From assembly GCA_964470845.1 (NCBI GenBank), contig CAYYEL010000064.1:1-12354 (forward strand): DNA of 12,354 nt, written 5' to 3'. This document shows, piece by piece, positions 1-9,171 of this stretch. Made by a program: the position numbers and the translations under genes. This DNA is from HGM04593 sp964470845 (GTDB lineage: Bacteria; Bacteroidota; Bacteroidia; Bacteroidales; Bacteroidaceae). The notes beneath the pieces were generated by a model that saw only the letters and a list, made by a program, of their open reading frames with translations, had not been told where the DNA came from and searched no databases. Positions within the stretch are counted from its first letter, which is position 1. Each line of letters begins with the position of its first letter.

Positions 1-80
1 GAGTGCTTTTACAAATTTATTTCGTAATGTTGCACTTGCTGGTTGACTCTGCAACAAAAACAGATTCTTGAACAATCGCT

Positions 81-98
81 AAAAAAGAGTACTTTTTT
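81..98. repeat. AT-rich inverted repeat upstream of the nusB promoter
   Basis: AAAAAAG, a four-base loop AGTA, then CTTTTTT form a 7-bp hairpin. It sits just before the likely nusB promoter and may be the terminator of a gene to the left of the window, or simply AT-rich promoter-flanking DNA. Bases 1-80 contain no gene I can recognise: all three plus frames meet stops early and no supported minus-strand start is visible. Confidence 0.3.
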
Positions 99-99
99 C

Positions 100-130
100 T
101 TGTTTGTGTCGTAAGAAAGTGCGACCTTTG
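100..130 (+). promoter_or_regulatory. Likely promoter of the nusB cluster
   Basis: TTG at 100-102, a 20-base spacer, then GACCTTTG at 123-130. This matches the Bacteroidetes sigma-ABfr pattern (TTG, about 19-20 bases, TAnnTTTG) with one mismatch in the -7 box. Transcription would begin near 136-138, giving a leader of about 95 bases before the nusB ATG. That leader holds a perfect 6-bp hairpin and a direct repeat. Confidence 0.5.
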
Positions 131-180
131 CAGGGAATTTGTCGGCGGACACTTACTTTCGGTGCTTTTGTCGGCAAAAA

Positions 181-197
181 GATGCGACAAACGCATC
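181..197 (+). repeat. Small perfect hairpin in the nusB leader
   Basis: GATGCG, loop ACAAA, CGCATC: a perfect 6-bp stem that ends 36 bases before the nusB ATG. No U-tract follows, so it is not a typical intrinsic terminator. The same leader carries the 9-mer TTTGTCGGC twice (138-146 and 167-175). A role in nusB autoregulation or RNA stability is possible but is only inferred. Confidence 0.4.
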
Positions 198-233
198 GAG
201 CAAGAGTATTTGAAAGAAATTAAAAAGTTTCTA

Positions 234-1154
234 ATGATTAACAGAGTTCTTATTCGTCTAAAGGTAGTACAGATAGTATATGCATACTATAAGAATAGTG
301 GAAAAAGTTTGAAAGCTACCGAGGATGAGGTGTTTTTTAGCTTGTCAAAGGCCTACGACCTTTATCTGCATCTGCTTCTGCTGATGCCCGCAGTTACACA
401 CTATGCAGCCGACCGCATTGAATTCAACAGTCGAAAACTGCGTCCCACAGAGAGCGACCTTAACCCCAATCTTAAATTTGTGAATAATCGTTTCGTTGCA
501 CAGCTTCGCAGTAACGAGCAGTTATCTAAGTTTGCCGAGAAAAGCAAACTTAATTGGGTCGATCACTCCGATTTTCTGCGTCGTCTGCTTGATACAATCG
601 AGGCCAGCGACGTTTACAAAGAGTATATGGCAAGTGCCGAGGATTCATACGCCCTCGACCGCGAGTTGTGGCGCAAACTTTACAAGAGTTTCGTTTTTGA
701 CAACGAAGAGCTCGATACCATAATCGAGGAACAGAGCCTCTATTGGAACGACGACAAACAAATTGTCGATACCTTTGTTCTAAAGACAATAAAGCGCTTC
801 GAGCAGAGTGAAGGGGCGGCTCAACAGCTACTGCCCGAGTATAAAGACCTCGATGATATGGACTATGCTCGTAAACTGTTGCGCTCGACAATTGCAAATG
901 CCGAGGAGTATCGTTCGTTGCTCGGTGGTAGTGCTAAGAATTGGGATATGTCGCGTTTCGCATTTATGGACGTTGTGATAATGCAGACAGCGCTTGCCGA
1001 GCTTCTTACATTTGATGATATTCCTGCCAGCGTTACGCTCAACGAATATGTCGAAATTGCAAAATATTACAGTACTCCCAAGAGCAGTTCCTTTGTAAAT
1101 GGAATGCTCGATAACATTGTAAAAAGATTGCGCTCCGAAGGACGCATCGAATAA
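234..1154 (+). CDS. nusB: Transcription antitermination factor NusB
   Basis: 306-residue NusB of the long Bacteroidetes type; NusB of other phyla is about 140 residues. The all-helical NusB RNA-binding fold lies in the C-terminal third (about residues 212-298) and includes the family signature VTLNEYVEIAKYYSTPKSSS followed by FVNGMLDNI. The N-terminal extension is typical of the phylum. NusB pairs with NusE (ribosomal protein S10) on boxA RNA and supports rRNA transcription. A GTG at 162 would add 24 residues, but the ATG at 234 is preferred: it starts the conserved MINRVLIRLKVVQIVYAYY segment, and the extra residues would cover the leader hairpin. It opens a cluster with yajC 51 bases downstream. 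Confidence 0.93.
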   Translation: MINRVLIRLKVVQIVYAYYKNSGKSLKATEDEVFFSLSKAYDLYLHLLLLMPAVTHYAADRIEFNSRKLRPTESDLNPNLKFVNNRFVAQLRSNEQLSKFAEKSKLNWVDHSDFLRRLLDTIEASDVYKEYMASAEDSYALDRELWRKLYKSFVFDNEELDTIIEEQSLYWNDDKQIVDTFVLKTIKRFEQSEGAAQQLLPEYKDLDDMDYARKLLRSTIANAEEYRSLLGGSAKNWDMSRFAFMDVVIMQTALAELLTFDDIPASVTLNEYVEIAKYYSTPKSSSFVNGMLDNIVKRLRSEGRIE

Positions 1155-1205
1155 TTGCAATTCCTTGCAGACTAACAAAATAATAACTAAAAAATATATA
1201 AGACT

Positions 1206-1487
1206 ATGGAACAGTTTTTTGCGAATCCCATTTTTATGTTTATAATTATCATTGCTATCTTCTATTTTATGATGATTCGCCCTCAGCAGAAGCGTCAAAA
1301 GGAGATTAACAACTTCCGTAACGGACTTCAGGTAGGACAGGACATTGTTACCAGCGGTGGTATTTATGGCAAAGTAAAATCAATTGATGGCAACATTGTA
1401 AGCGTTGAGGTTGCTCACGGAGTGGTTGTCCGCTTCGACAAGAGTGCTATCTATGCCAATAGCGCTGCTACTCAAGATGCAAAGTAA
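1206..1487 (+). CDS. yajC: Preprotein translocase subunit YajC
   Basis: 93-residue YajC, the small membrane protein that associates with SecDF at the Sec translocon. One N-terminal transmembrane helix spans about residues 8-23 (rich in I, F and M) and is followed directly by the family motif MIRPQQKRQKE. A compact cytoplasmic domain follows (GLQVGQDIVTSGGIYGKV, then VSVEVAHGVVVRFDKSAI). Length is normal. It lies between nusB and ybbR, an order common in Bacteroidales, and is probably cotranscribed with them. secDF is not in the window. Confidence 0.95.
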   Translation: MEQFFANPIFMFIIIIAIFYFMMIRPQQKRQKEINNFRNGLQVGQDIVTSGGIYGKVKSIDGNIVSVEVAHGVVVRFDKSAIYANSAATQDAK

Positions 1488-1505
1488 TAAATAAGAAACG
1501 CGGCT

Positions 1506-2450
1506 TTGGGAAAAATAAACCTTAAAAATATAACAGGAAGAGAAACTTTTATCTTCCTGTTTTTCCTGTTGGTATCGTGCTGTCTGTGGTTGATGCTTAC
1601 GCTCAACCAAGATTACGAGACCGACATTGAGGTATCTGTAAACATCAAGGATATTCCTCAGAATGCAGGCTTTTCGGGGCCCTCCGAGGATGTCGTGAGT
1701 GTGCGTGTGCGCGATAGAGGCACTACGCTCATAAATTATACATTTGCCTCGTTTCTGCCTGTTACGGTTGATTATCGCGAGCTTATCAACCGCAAAGGAC
1801 GTCTCTCGTTGCCTACCTCAATTTTGCGCCGACAGGTCGAGGGGCAGTTACAATCGTCAACGTCGGTGCAAGCCATCCGCCCCGATACATTCTTCTACTA
1901 TACACGCGAGAGCGCATTGCGTTTGCCAGTAAAGTTAAAAGGCGATTATTCGGTTGCCCGACAGTATGTGGCAGGTACGCCCAAGGTCATTCCCGACTCG
2001 GTGTGGGTATATGCCCCTGTTGCAATCTCCGACACATTAAGCGCTATTCTGACAGCGCCTATTGAGGGCGACGAATTACGTGATTCTCTTATTGTTGACA
2101 TGCCGCTGACGCTTCAGTCGGGGGTGCAGTGCTCGCCTTCGACGGTGCGTGTAATAGTCCCCGTCTCGCCTTTTGCCGAGAAAAGTTTCGAGGTGCCGAT
2201 AATCGGTGTGGGCTTTCCCGAGAATTGTCGTTTACGTACATTCCCCTCGCACGCCAAGGTACTTATGAATGTGAATATGGCGCTCTATGACGGGGTGTCG
2301 GTCGATGATTTCGAGATTGGTGTCGAATACTCGGCATTGCAGAATTCCGCGTCGCCCCGTGCAAAATTGGTGCTTCTCGCTGCACCGGAGAATGTGCGCG
2401 ATGTTCGCATTGTGCCTTCAGAGGTTGAATATCTTATAGAGCAGTTATGA
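1506..2450 (+). CDS. YbbR-like domain protein, membrane anchored
   Basis: 314-residue YbbR family protein with a single transmembrane helix near the N terminus (about residues 13-33, IFLFFLLVSCCLWLMLTL) followed by NQDYETDIEV and repeated beta-rich YbbR modules outside the cytoplasmic membrane. In Firmicutes the related CdaR controls the cyclic-di-AMP synthase CdaA. Whether that role holds in Bacteroidetes is not established, and no diadenylate cyclase gene is in the window. There is no ATG near the N terminus: the frame opens after a TAA at 1488-1490, and the TTG at 1506 is the best start, 18 bases after yajC. The stop overlaps coaE in an ATGA, so translational coupling is likely. Confidence 0.85.
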   Translation: MGKINLKNITGRETFIFLFFLLVSCCLWLMLTLNQDYETDIEVSVNIKDIPQNAGFSGPSEDVVSVRVRDRGTTLINYTFASFLPVTVDYRELINRKGRLSLPTSILRRQVEGQLQSSTSVQAIRPDTFFYYTRESALRLPVKLKGDYSVARQYVAGTPKVIPDSVWVYAPVAISDTLSAILTAPIEGDELRDSLIVDMPLTLQSGVQCSPSTVRVIVPVSPFAEKSFEVPIIGVGFPENCRLRTFPSHAKVLMNVNMALYDGVSVDDFEIGVEYSALQNSASPRAKLVLLAAPENVRDVRIVPSEVEYLIEQL

Positions 2451-3031
2451 GTACCAGAAAATTTGCAATTACAGGAGGAATAGGAAGCGGAAAGTCGGTT
2501 GTCTCGCATCTGCTCCGCATTATGGGCGTGCCTGTATATGACTGTGATAGCAGGGCACGCGTGCTTATGGAGAGCGATTCTTATATACGTCAAGGACTTG
2601 TGCGTATGTTTGGCGAGGAGTGCTACGACTGCGACGGCCATTTGAACCGCAAATGGCTTGCACAGCGTATTTTTGTTGACAAGAGTGCAGTGCAGCGCGT
2701 GAATGCTCTTGTTCACCCGCGTGTTAAGGCCGACTTTGTCGAGTGGGCCGATGCTTGTAGCGAGCCGGTGGTTGGTGTCGAGACTGCAATTCTGTTCGAG
2801 TCGGGAATAAATGAGGTTGTTGATAAGGCGTTGCTTGTGTGGGCCGATAAAGAGACCTGCATTGCACGTGTCGAGGGACGTGGCGGAATGACACGTCAAC
2901 AGGTAATCAGTCGTATGGCCAATCAGATGCCTCTTGACGATTTGTTGTTACTATGCGATTATGATATTCATAATGATAAAGAGAAGGCCATAATGCCGCA
3001 GCTTGAGGAGTTTTTGCAGATGCTCGGCTGA
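2447..3031 (+). CDS. coaE: Dephospho-CoA kinase
   Basis: 194-residue CoaE, which phosphorylates the 3'-hydroxyl of dephospho-CoA with ATP in the final step of CoA synthesis. The P-loop GGIGSGKS is at residues 10-17. YDCD at 31-34 corresponds to the substrate-site region usually written as IDAD or similar. The lid region shows REG-type arginines (ARVEGRGGMTRQQVISRM), and NDK near the C terminus is the expected ending (usually N-x-G/D). Length is normal. The start codon overlaps the ybbR stop by four bases. A hairpin-rich gap follows, so the cluster probably ends here. Confidence 0.95.
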   Translation: MSTRKFAITGGIGSGKSVVSHLLRIMGVPVYDCDSRARVLMESDSYIRQGLVRMFGEECYDCDGHLNRKWLAQRIFVDKSAVQRVNALVHPRVKADFVEWADACSEPVVGVETAILFESGINEVVDKALLVWADKETCIARVEGRGGMTRQQVISRMANQMPLDDLLLLCDYDIHNDKEKAIMPQLEEFLQMLG

Positions 3032-3118
3032 TACTCGGCACTTCTTGCCGGTTATTGGAGCGTGATGCAAATAATTGTCGGTATAGGGCTTTCATCTTAA
3101 TTTAAGAGACTGTTTAAA

Positions 3119-3141
3119 TTTATAAAAATAGTTTTTATAAA
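3119..3141 (+). terminator. AT-rich hairpin after coaE, possible terminator
   Basis: Ten bases (TTTATAAAAA), a TAG loop, and the exact complement form a perfect but all-A/T 10-bp stem about 90 bases after the coaE stop. It could end the nusB-coaE transcript, or be structure in front of the next promoter. The stem is weak because it has no G-C pair. Confidence 0.4.
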
Positions 3142-3142
3142 C

Positions 3143-3164
3143 AACTTCTAAAAATTTTGAAGTT
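3143..3164. repeat. Inverted repeat overlapping the -33 region of the DUF5606 gene
   Basis: AACTTC and GAAGTT arms flank a core that is itself nearly self-complementary (an A run followed by a T run). The right half contains the TTTG proposed as the -33 element of the next gene. A regulator site is conceivable, as is simple AT-rich promoter DNA. Confidence 0.35.
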
Positions 3165-3186
3165 TTATAACTTAGTTATATCTTCG
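3156..3186 (+). promoter_or_regulatory. Likely promoter of the DUF5606 gene
   Basis: TTTG at 3156-3159, a 19-base spacer, then TATCTTCG at 3179-3186 (TAnnTTTG with one mismatch). The expected start of transcription is near 3192, giving a leader of about 40 bases with an A-rich stretch before the ATG at 3233. Confidence 0.6.
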
Positions 3187-3232
3187 TGCCGCAATAATGA
3201 TAAAAGAAAAAGTTACCTATAAATAAATCACT

Positions 3233-3661
3233 ATGTTTGAGAGAATATTGACAATTTCCGGTAAGCCCGGACTTTACCACTTACTTTCGAGTGGTCGTAA
3301 TATGTTTGTTGTCGAGATGGTTGATGCCACTCGTAAGCGTATGCCTGTGTATAACAACGATAAAGTGGTTATGCTCGACGATATTGCAATTTATACCGAC
3401 ACCGAGGAGGTGCCTTTGCGCAATGTCTTTGCAGCTATATATAACAAGGAGCAGGCTGTGCTGCCTTTTGACCTTAAAATGGCTACCCCCGAGGAACTTA
3501 TCGCTTATTTTGAGGATGTTATGCCCGACTACGACCGCGAGCGCGTATATCTGACACATATAAAGAAAATGTATTCGTGGTACAATATTCTTGTTGCAAA
3601 CGGTATAACAGACTTTGCAACCGAGGGAAATACCGATGAGGCCGAGGCTGCAGTTGAATAA
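3233..3661 (+). CDS. DUF5606 domain protein
   Basis: 142 residues, recognised as the Bacteroidetes DUF5606 family by the N-terminal block ILTISGKPGLYHLLSSGRNM and the following VVEMVDATRKRMPVYNNDKV and MLDDIAIYT. The middle has the family's helical part (PFDLKMATPEELIAYFEDVMPDYD) and HIKKMYSWYNIL. The tail is acidic and of low complexity (GNTDEAEAAVE). There is no signal peptide or membrane segment, so it should be cytoplasmic. No function is known to me. It has its own promoter and is followed 32 bases later by the DUF4923 gene, with which it may be cotranscribed. Confidence 0.85.
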   Translation: MFERILTISGKPGLYHLLSSGRNMFVVEMVDATRKRMPVYNNDKVVMLDDIAIYTDTEEVPLRNVFAAIYNKEQAVLPFDLKMATPEELIAYFEDVMPDYDRERVYLTHIKKMYSWYNILVANGITDFATEGNTDEAEAAVE

Positions 3662-3693
3662 TTTCTGTATATTTTTACTTTGACAATATTGCT

Positions 3694-4392
3694 ATGAGAA
3701 AGATTTTTGCATTTGTTTTTGCAGTTGCGTTTATGTGCAGCTCGGGCGTTTCGGCGCAGTCGGGGCTTTCGGGATTGTTTGGCAAACTCTTGGGTGGCGA
3801 TAAGAGTGCTTCTTCCTCTACCGAGAATACAATTACCAATGTGCTGGGCTCGCTGCTCGGTAATTCTGTAACATTGTCCGAGCGCCTGCTTGAGGGTACT
3901 TGGGAATATACAGGTACTGCTTGTGTGCTTGAGAGCGACGCAGCGCTTGCCAATATCGGAGGTACTGTTGCCACAGCTAAGATTGAGGAGAAACTCGATG
4001 GTTATCTTGGACGTGTCGGTGTAAAGGAGGGTGTATGTTCGTTTACTTTCATTGGAAACGATAGCTGTGTTGTGAAAATGGCCGGTCGCGAGCTTGGCGG
4101 CAGATATTCGTTGGATTCTAAAGAAAAGACGATACAGTTTACTTTCTATGGTCGTCTGAACTTTAATACACACGTAGCCTATAATGTATCGTCAATAAAC
4201 ATCGTATTTAATGCCGATAAGCTACTGTCTCTTGTTCAGACTGTAACCTCGAAAGTGTCATCATCGACCGGTTCGTTGGGCGAGGGTAGTACCGACAGCC
4301 GATTGAGCGCAGCCTCTTCGACACTGGGAACAATATCATCGTTGTTAAATAATTACGATGGTATGATGCTGGGTGTTAAACTGAAGAAATAA
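3694..4392 (+). CDS. DUF4923 family secreted protein
   Basis: 232 residues with an N-terminal Sec signal peptide (MRKIFAFVFAVAFMCSSGVSAQ, cleavage probably after SA near residue 21). A Gly/Ser-rich stretch follows (SGLSGLFGKLLGGDKSASSS, then a second LGSLLGN). The family core resembles a lipocalin-like beta barrel: LLEGTWEYTGTACVLES, IGGTVATAKIEEKLDGYLGR, then FTFIGNDSCVVKMAGRELGG and IQFTFYGRL. The C-terminal part is helical and Ser-rich and ends in MMLGVKLKK. No lipobox Cys is at the cleavage site, so it is predicted to be soluble in the periplasm. The function is unknown. A weak promoter (TTG 3654-3656, TTACTTTG 3675-3682) may add to read-through from the upstream gene. Confidence 0.85.
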   Translation: MRKIFAFVFAVAFMCSSGVSAQSGLSGLFGKLLGGDKSASSSTENTITNVLGSLLGNSVTLSERLLEGTWEYTGTACVLESDAALANIGGTVATAKIEEKLDGYLGRVGVKEGVCSFTFIGNDSCVVKMAGRELGGRYSLDSKEKTIQFTFYGRLNFNTHVAYNVSSINIVFNADKLLSLVQTVTSKVSSSTGSLGEGSTDSRLSAASSTLGTISSLLNNYDGMMLGVKLKK

Positions 4393-4423
4393 AATTCAAA
4401 CAACTTCTTATTTTTAGCAGAAT

Positions 4424-4465
4424 ATCATCGGGGGTAGGAATGTCTGACATTCCTACCCCCGATGA

Positions 4466-4466
<1 letters not shown>
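4424..4466. terminator. Perfect 20-bp hairpin between convergent genes
   Basis: The arms at 4424-4443 and 4447-4466 are exactly complementary over 20 bases, with a three-base CTG loop and five consecutive G-C pairs in the middle of the stem. It lies between the end of the DUF4923 gene and the clpB stop codon, and its last base is also the first base of the clpB stop triplet as read on the plus strand. It most likely acts as a bidirectional transcription terminator. No proper U-tract follows on either strand, which departs from the classical intrinsic terminator. Confidence 0.75.
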
Positions 4467-7054
<2,588 letters not shown>

Positions 7055-7125
7055 AGTTTATGGTTTTTTCTGTTTATTGTTCTACACCTAAGTATTAACA
7101 AATTCCGAACCAAGGCTGTTTAAAT

Positions 7126-7157
7126 GACAAAATGACACTCGAGAGTGTCATTTTGTC
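7126..7157 (-). terminator. Palindrome between nadE and clpB: nadE terminator and/or clpB operator
   Basis: GACAAAATGACACTC, two central bases, then GAGTGTCATTTTGTC: perfect 15-base arms. On the minus strand it lies 18 bases past the nadE stop and about 70 bases before the clpB start. An A-rich left arm and T-rich right arm followed by ATTTAAAC fit a terminator. The sequence also holds AAATGACA twice in tandem (7122-7129 and 7130-7137) and once inverted (7146-7153), a pattern that could be a protein-binding site controlling clpB. No clear clpB promoter was found: the best candidate (TTTTG, 21 bases, GGAATTTG on the minus strand) would place the -33 element inside this palindrome. Confidence 0.65.
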
Positions 7158-7175
7158 GCAGTGTGTAGTGCTTTT

Positions 7176-9101
7176 TTATTGCTCGTCGCATTCGGCTATC
7201 CACAGAGCGTAGCTTGCATCCGATGGCATTTGCCAGCCTCCTCGTGGGCTGAGGCTGCAACTGCTCACTTGCGGGCCGTCGGGCATACACGAGCGCTTGA
7301 ATTGTTGTGTAAAGAATCGACGGAAGAATGTCGTGAGCCATTTTTTTATTGTCTCCTCGTTGTAACGCTCTTTGAATGTTTGTCGGGCTATATAATATAT
7401 TTTCTTGGGTGTATAGCCGTTTGTTATAAAGTGGTACAAGAAAAAGTCGTGTAGCTCGTAAGGGCCGACAAGGTCTTCGGTTTTTTGTTTGATTTCGCCT
7501 TTTTCGTTGGCCGGGGTGAGCTCGGGTGATATTGGGGTATCGACAATGTCTATCAATATTTTGCCTGCGTTTTTATCGACAATGTTCGCTGCAGCCCAAC
7601 GTACAAGGTGTTGTACGAGGGTCTTGGGAACAGAGGCGTTGACGCCGTACATACTCATCTGGTCGCCGTTGTAGGTTGCCCAGCCCAGCGCAAGCTCGGA
7701 TAGGTCGCCTGTGCCCACTACAAAGCCGTTTGTTTGATTTGAAATATCCATCAGTATCTGGGTGCGTTCGCGTGCCTGTGAATTTTCGTATGTTACGTCG
7801 TGTACCGAAATGTCGTGTCCGATGTCCTGAAAATGTTGCTTGCAGGCCTCTCTGATAGACACCTCGCGCATTGTTATTCCTAAACTTTTCATCAGCTCAA
7901 GGGCGTTGGTGTAGGTGCGGTCGGTTGTTCCGAATCCCGGCATTGTTACGCCTATGATGTCTTTGCGTTCTTTTCCTATGAGGTCGAATGCTCGCACTGC
8001 AACGAGTAGGGCAAGGGTCGAGTCGAGGCCGCCCGATATTCCAATGACGCAGCTTCGGGCGTTTGTGTGTACGAGGCGCTTGGCGAGGCCTGCCGCTTGA
8101 ATGGATAGTATGTCGCTACACGTCTCATCGTAGTTTTCTGCCGAGGGGATAAAGGGGTGAGGGTCGAATGTGCGTGTAAGATTCTCGCAGTCGCTTGTCT
8201 CTTGCGCAATGTGGGTTGTGCCGATGTTGTGGGGTAGTGTGTCTCGCGCTGCTGCGAATGCTTTGTCGGTCATTCGTTGTCGGCGCAGGAGTTCAATATC
8301 TATCTCGGATGTTGTCAGTTGATTCTCAAGGCTGAAGCGTTTGCTCTTGGCGAGTAGTGTGCCTGCCTCGCATATTAGTGCGTTGCCTGCATATACAAGG
8401 TCGCTTGTCGATTCGCCGAATCCACTGCTTGCGTATATATATGCGCAGATGTTGCGACGGCTGTTGTTCTTGTAGGCTTCTCTCAGCGTGTTGTTTTTGC
8501 CTGCAACCTCGTTGCTTGCTCCAAGGCTTAATATTACCTCGGCGCCTTGCAGTGCCGATTGTGTTCCTGTGGCTATGGGGTTGAACATATCTTCACCTAT
8601 TTCTACTGCGAAGGTGTATTCGGGGGTTGCAAAAATGCGGTTGCTGTAAATATTTGTTGTTTGGTTGCACAGGGTGATTGTATCGCCGTCGATTATTTTG
8701 CTGCTCGATGTAAATTGACGCTCTTGTCCGCTCTGGCTTTGTGCAGGGTAGTTGTTCTTGGCGACAATAGCTTCGATGCGTCCTTTATGGATGATTATAG
8801 CGCAGTTTAGCAGAGCGTTCTTGTGGGTTATTGGTGCTCCTACTGCTATTATGGTGTTTGTCCCGAGGCTCTCGGTGAGTATCTGCTCTAATGCTTTTTG
8901 GCTTTGTTGCAGAAGCAGGGGCTGTGTGTATAGGTCGCCGCAGGTGGCCGATGTTATTGCAAGCTCGGGGAATGTGAGTATTTCTACTTTTTCTTTCGTG
9001 GCCTCTTTAATTATTTCTATTATTTGCCGGGCATTGTAGTGGCAGTCGGCTACTTTTACCTTGGGTGTTGCTGCTGCTGTTTTTATGAATCCGTGTCTCA
9101 T
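7176..9101 (-). CDS. nadE: Glutamine-dependent-type NAD synthetase with a degenerate glutaminase site
   Basis: 641 residues, normal for two-domain NadE, which amidates nicotinic acid adenine dinucleotide to NAD+ with ATP. The N-terminal nitrilase-like glutaminase domain spans about 1-290 and the PP-type synthetase domain about 330-640. The synthetase looks intact: SGGLDS P-loop at 356-361, GTGDLSELALGWATY around 463-477, VNASVPKTLV, and the C-terminal FFTQQFKRSCMPDGP and LSPRGGWQMPSDA. In the glutaminase, Glu46 (FPEL) and Lys115 of the Glu-Lys-Cys triad remain, but the nucleophile position in the usual EICED motif reads EIGED, so Gly169 (codon GGT, 8595-8597) replaces Cys. The usual K-x-x-L-P-x-Y-x-x-F-x-E pattern is also eroded (KNNYPAQSQSGQ). 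The protein is therefore predicted to use free ammonia or ammonia from a partner. Confidence 0.93.
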   Translation of the reverse strand: MRHGFIKTAAATPKVKVADCHYNARQIIEIIKEATKEKVEILTFPELAITSATCGDLYTQPLLLQQSQKALEQILTESLGTNTIIAVGAPITHKNALLNCAIIIHKGRIEAIVAKNNYPAQSQSGQERQFTSSSKIIDGDTITLCNQTTNIYSNRIFATPEYTFAVEIGEDMFNPIATGTQSALQGAEVILSLGASNEVAGKNNTLREAYKNNSRRNICAYIYASSGFGESTSDLVYAGNALICEAGTLLAKSKRFSLENQLTTSEIDIELLRRQRMTDKAFAAARDTLPHNIGTTHIAQETSDCENLTRTFDPHPFIPSAENYDETCSDILSIQAAGLAKRLVHTNARSCVIGISGGLDSTLALLVAVRAFDLIGKERKDIIGVTMPGFGTTDRTYTNALELMKSLGITMREVSIREACKQHFQDIGHDISVHDVTYENSQARERTQILMDISNQTNGFVVGTGDLSELALGWATYNGDQMSMYGVNASVPKTLVQHLVRWAAANIVDKNAGKILIDIVDTPISPELTPANEKGEIKQKTEDLVGPYELHDFFLYHFITNGYTPKKIYYIARQTFKERYNEETIKKWLTTFFRRFFTQQFKRSCMPDGPQVSSCSLSPRGGWQMPSDASYALWIAECDEQ

Positions 9102-9128
9102 AGTTGCTTTTGTTTTTTCTGATATATT

Positions 9129-9164
9129 ACAAAGAACACTTCCCCCTCGGGAAGTGTTCTTTGT
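9129..9164 (-). terminator. Strong hairpin between the FAS1 lipoprotein gene and nadE
   Basis: ACAAAGAACACTTCCC, a four-base loop, and its exact complement form a perfect 16-bp stem. It lies between the stop of the upstream FAS1 gene and the nadE start and most likely terminates the FAS1 transcript. Only 27 bases then remain before the nadE ATG, and I saw no good promoter there, so nadE may rely on read-through or on a promoter that does not match the consensus. Confidence 0.65.
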
Positions 9165-9171
9165 GTTGTAC

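Noticed and set aside
12..19. Minus-strand TAAATTTG, a perfect TAnnTTTG -7 box for a divergent gene to the left
   Set aside because: No TTG lies at the expected distance on the minus strand and no coding start follows within the window; such 8-mers are common in AT-rich DNA.
162..233. Longer nusB starting at GTG 162
   Set aside because: The conserved family N terminus begins at the ATG at 234, and the extra 24 codons would cover the leader hairpin region.
2285..2899. Open frame of 204 codons on the minus strand across ybbR and coaE
   Set aside because: It is antisense to two well-recognised overlapping genes and has low-complexity, Cys/His-rich composition without family signals.
3119..3164. 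Miniature insertion element with terminal inverted repeats
   Set aside because: The inverted repeats are adjacent short hairpins, with no matching distant ends or target-site duplication visible; kept only as a low-interest repeat observation.
3529..4173. Open frame of 214 codons on the minus strand across the DUF5606 and DUF4923 genes
   Set aside because: It overlaps two genes with clear family signatures and shows no domain of its own.
7126..7157. CIRCE (HrcA) operator before clpB
   Set aside because: The arms contain GAGTG/CACTC, but the rest of the element and the nine-base spacer of CIRCE do not match; the spacer here is two bases.
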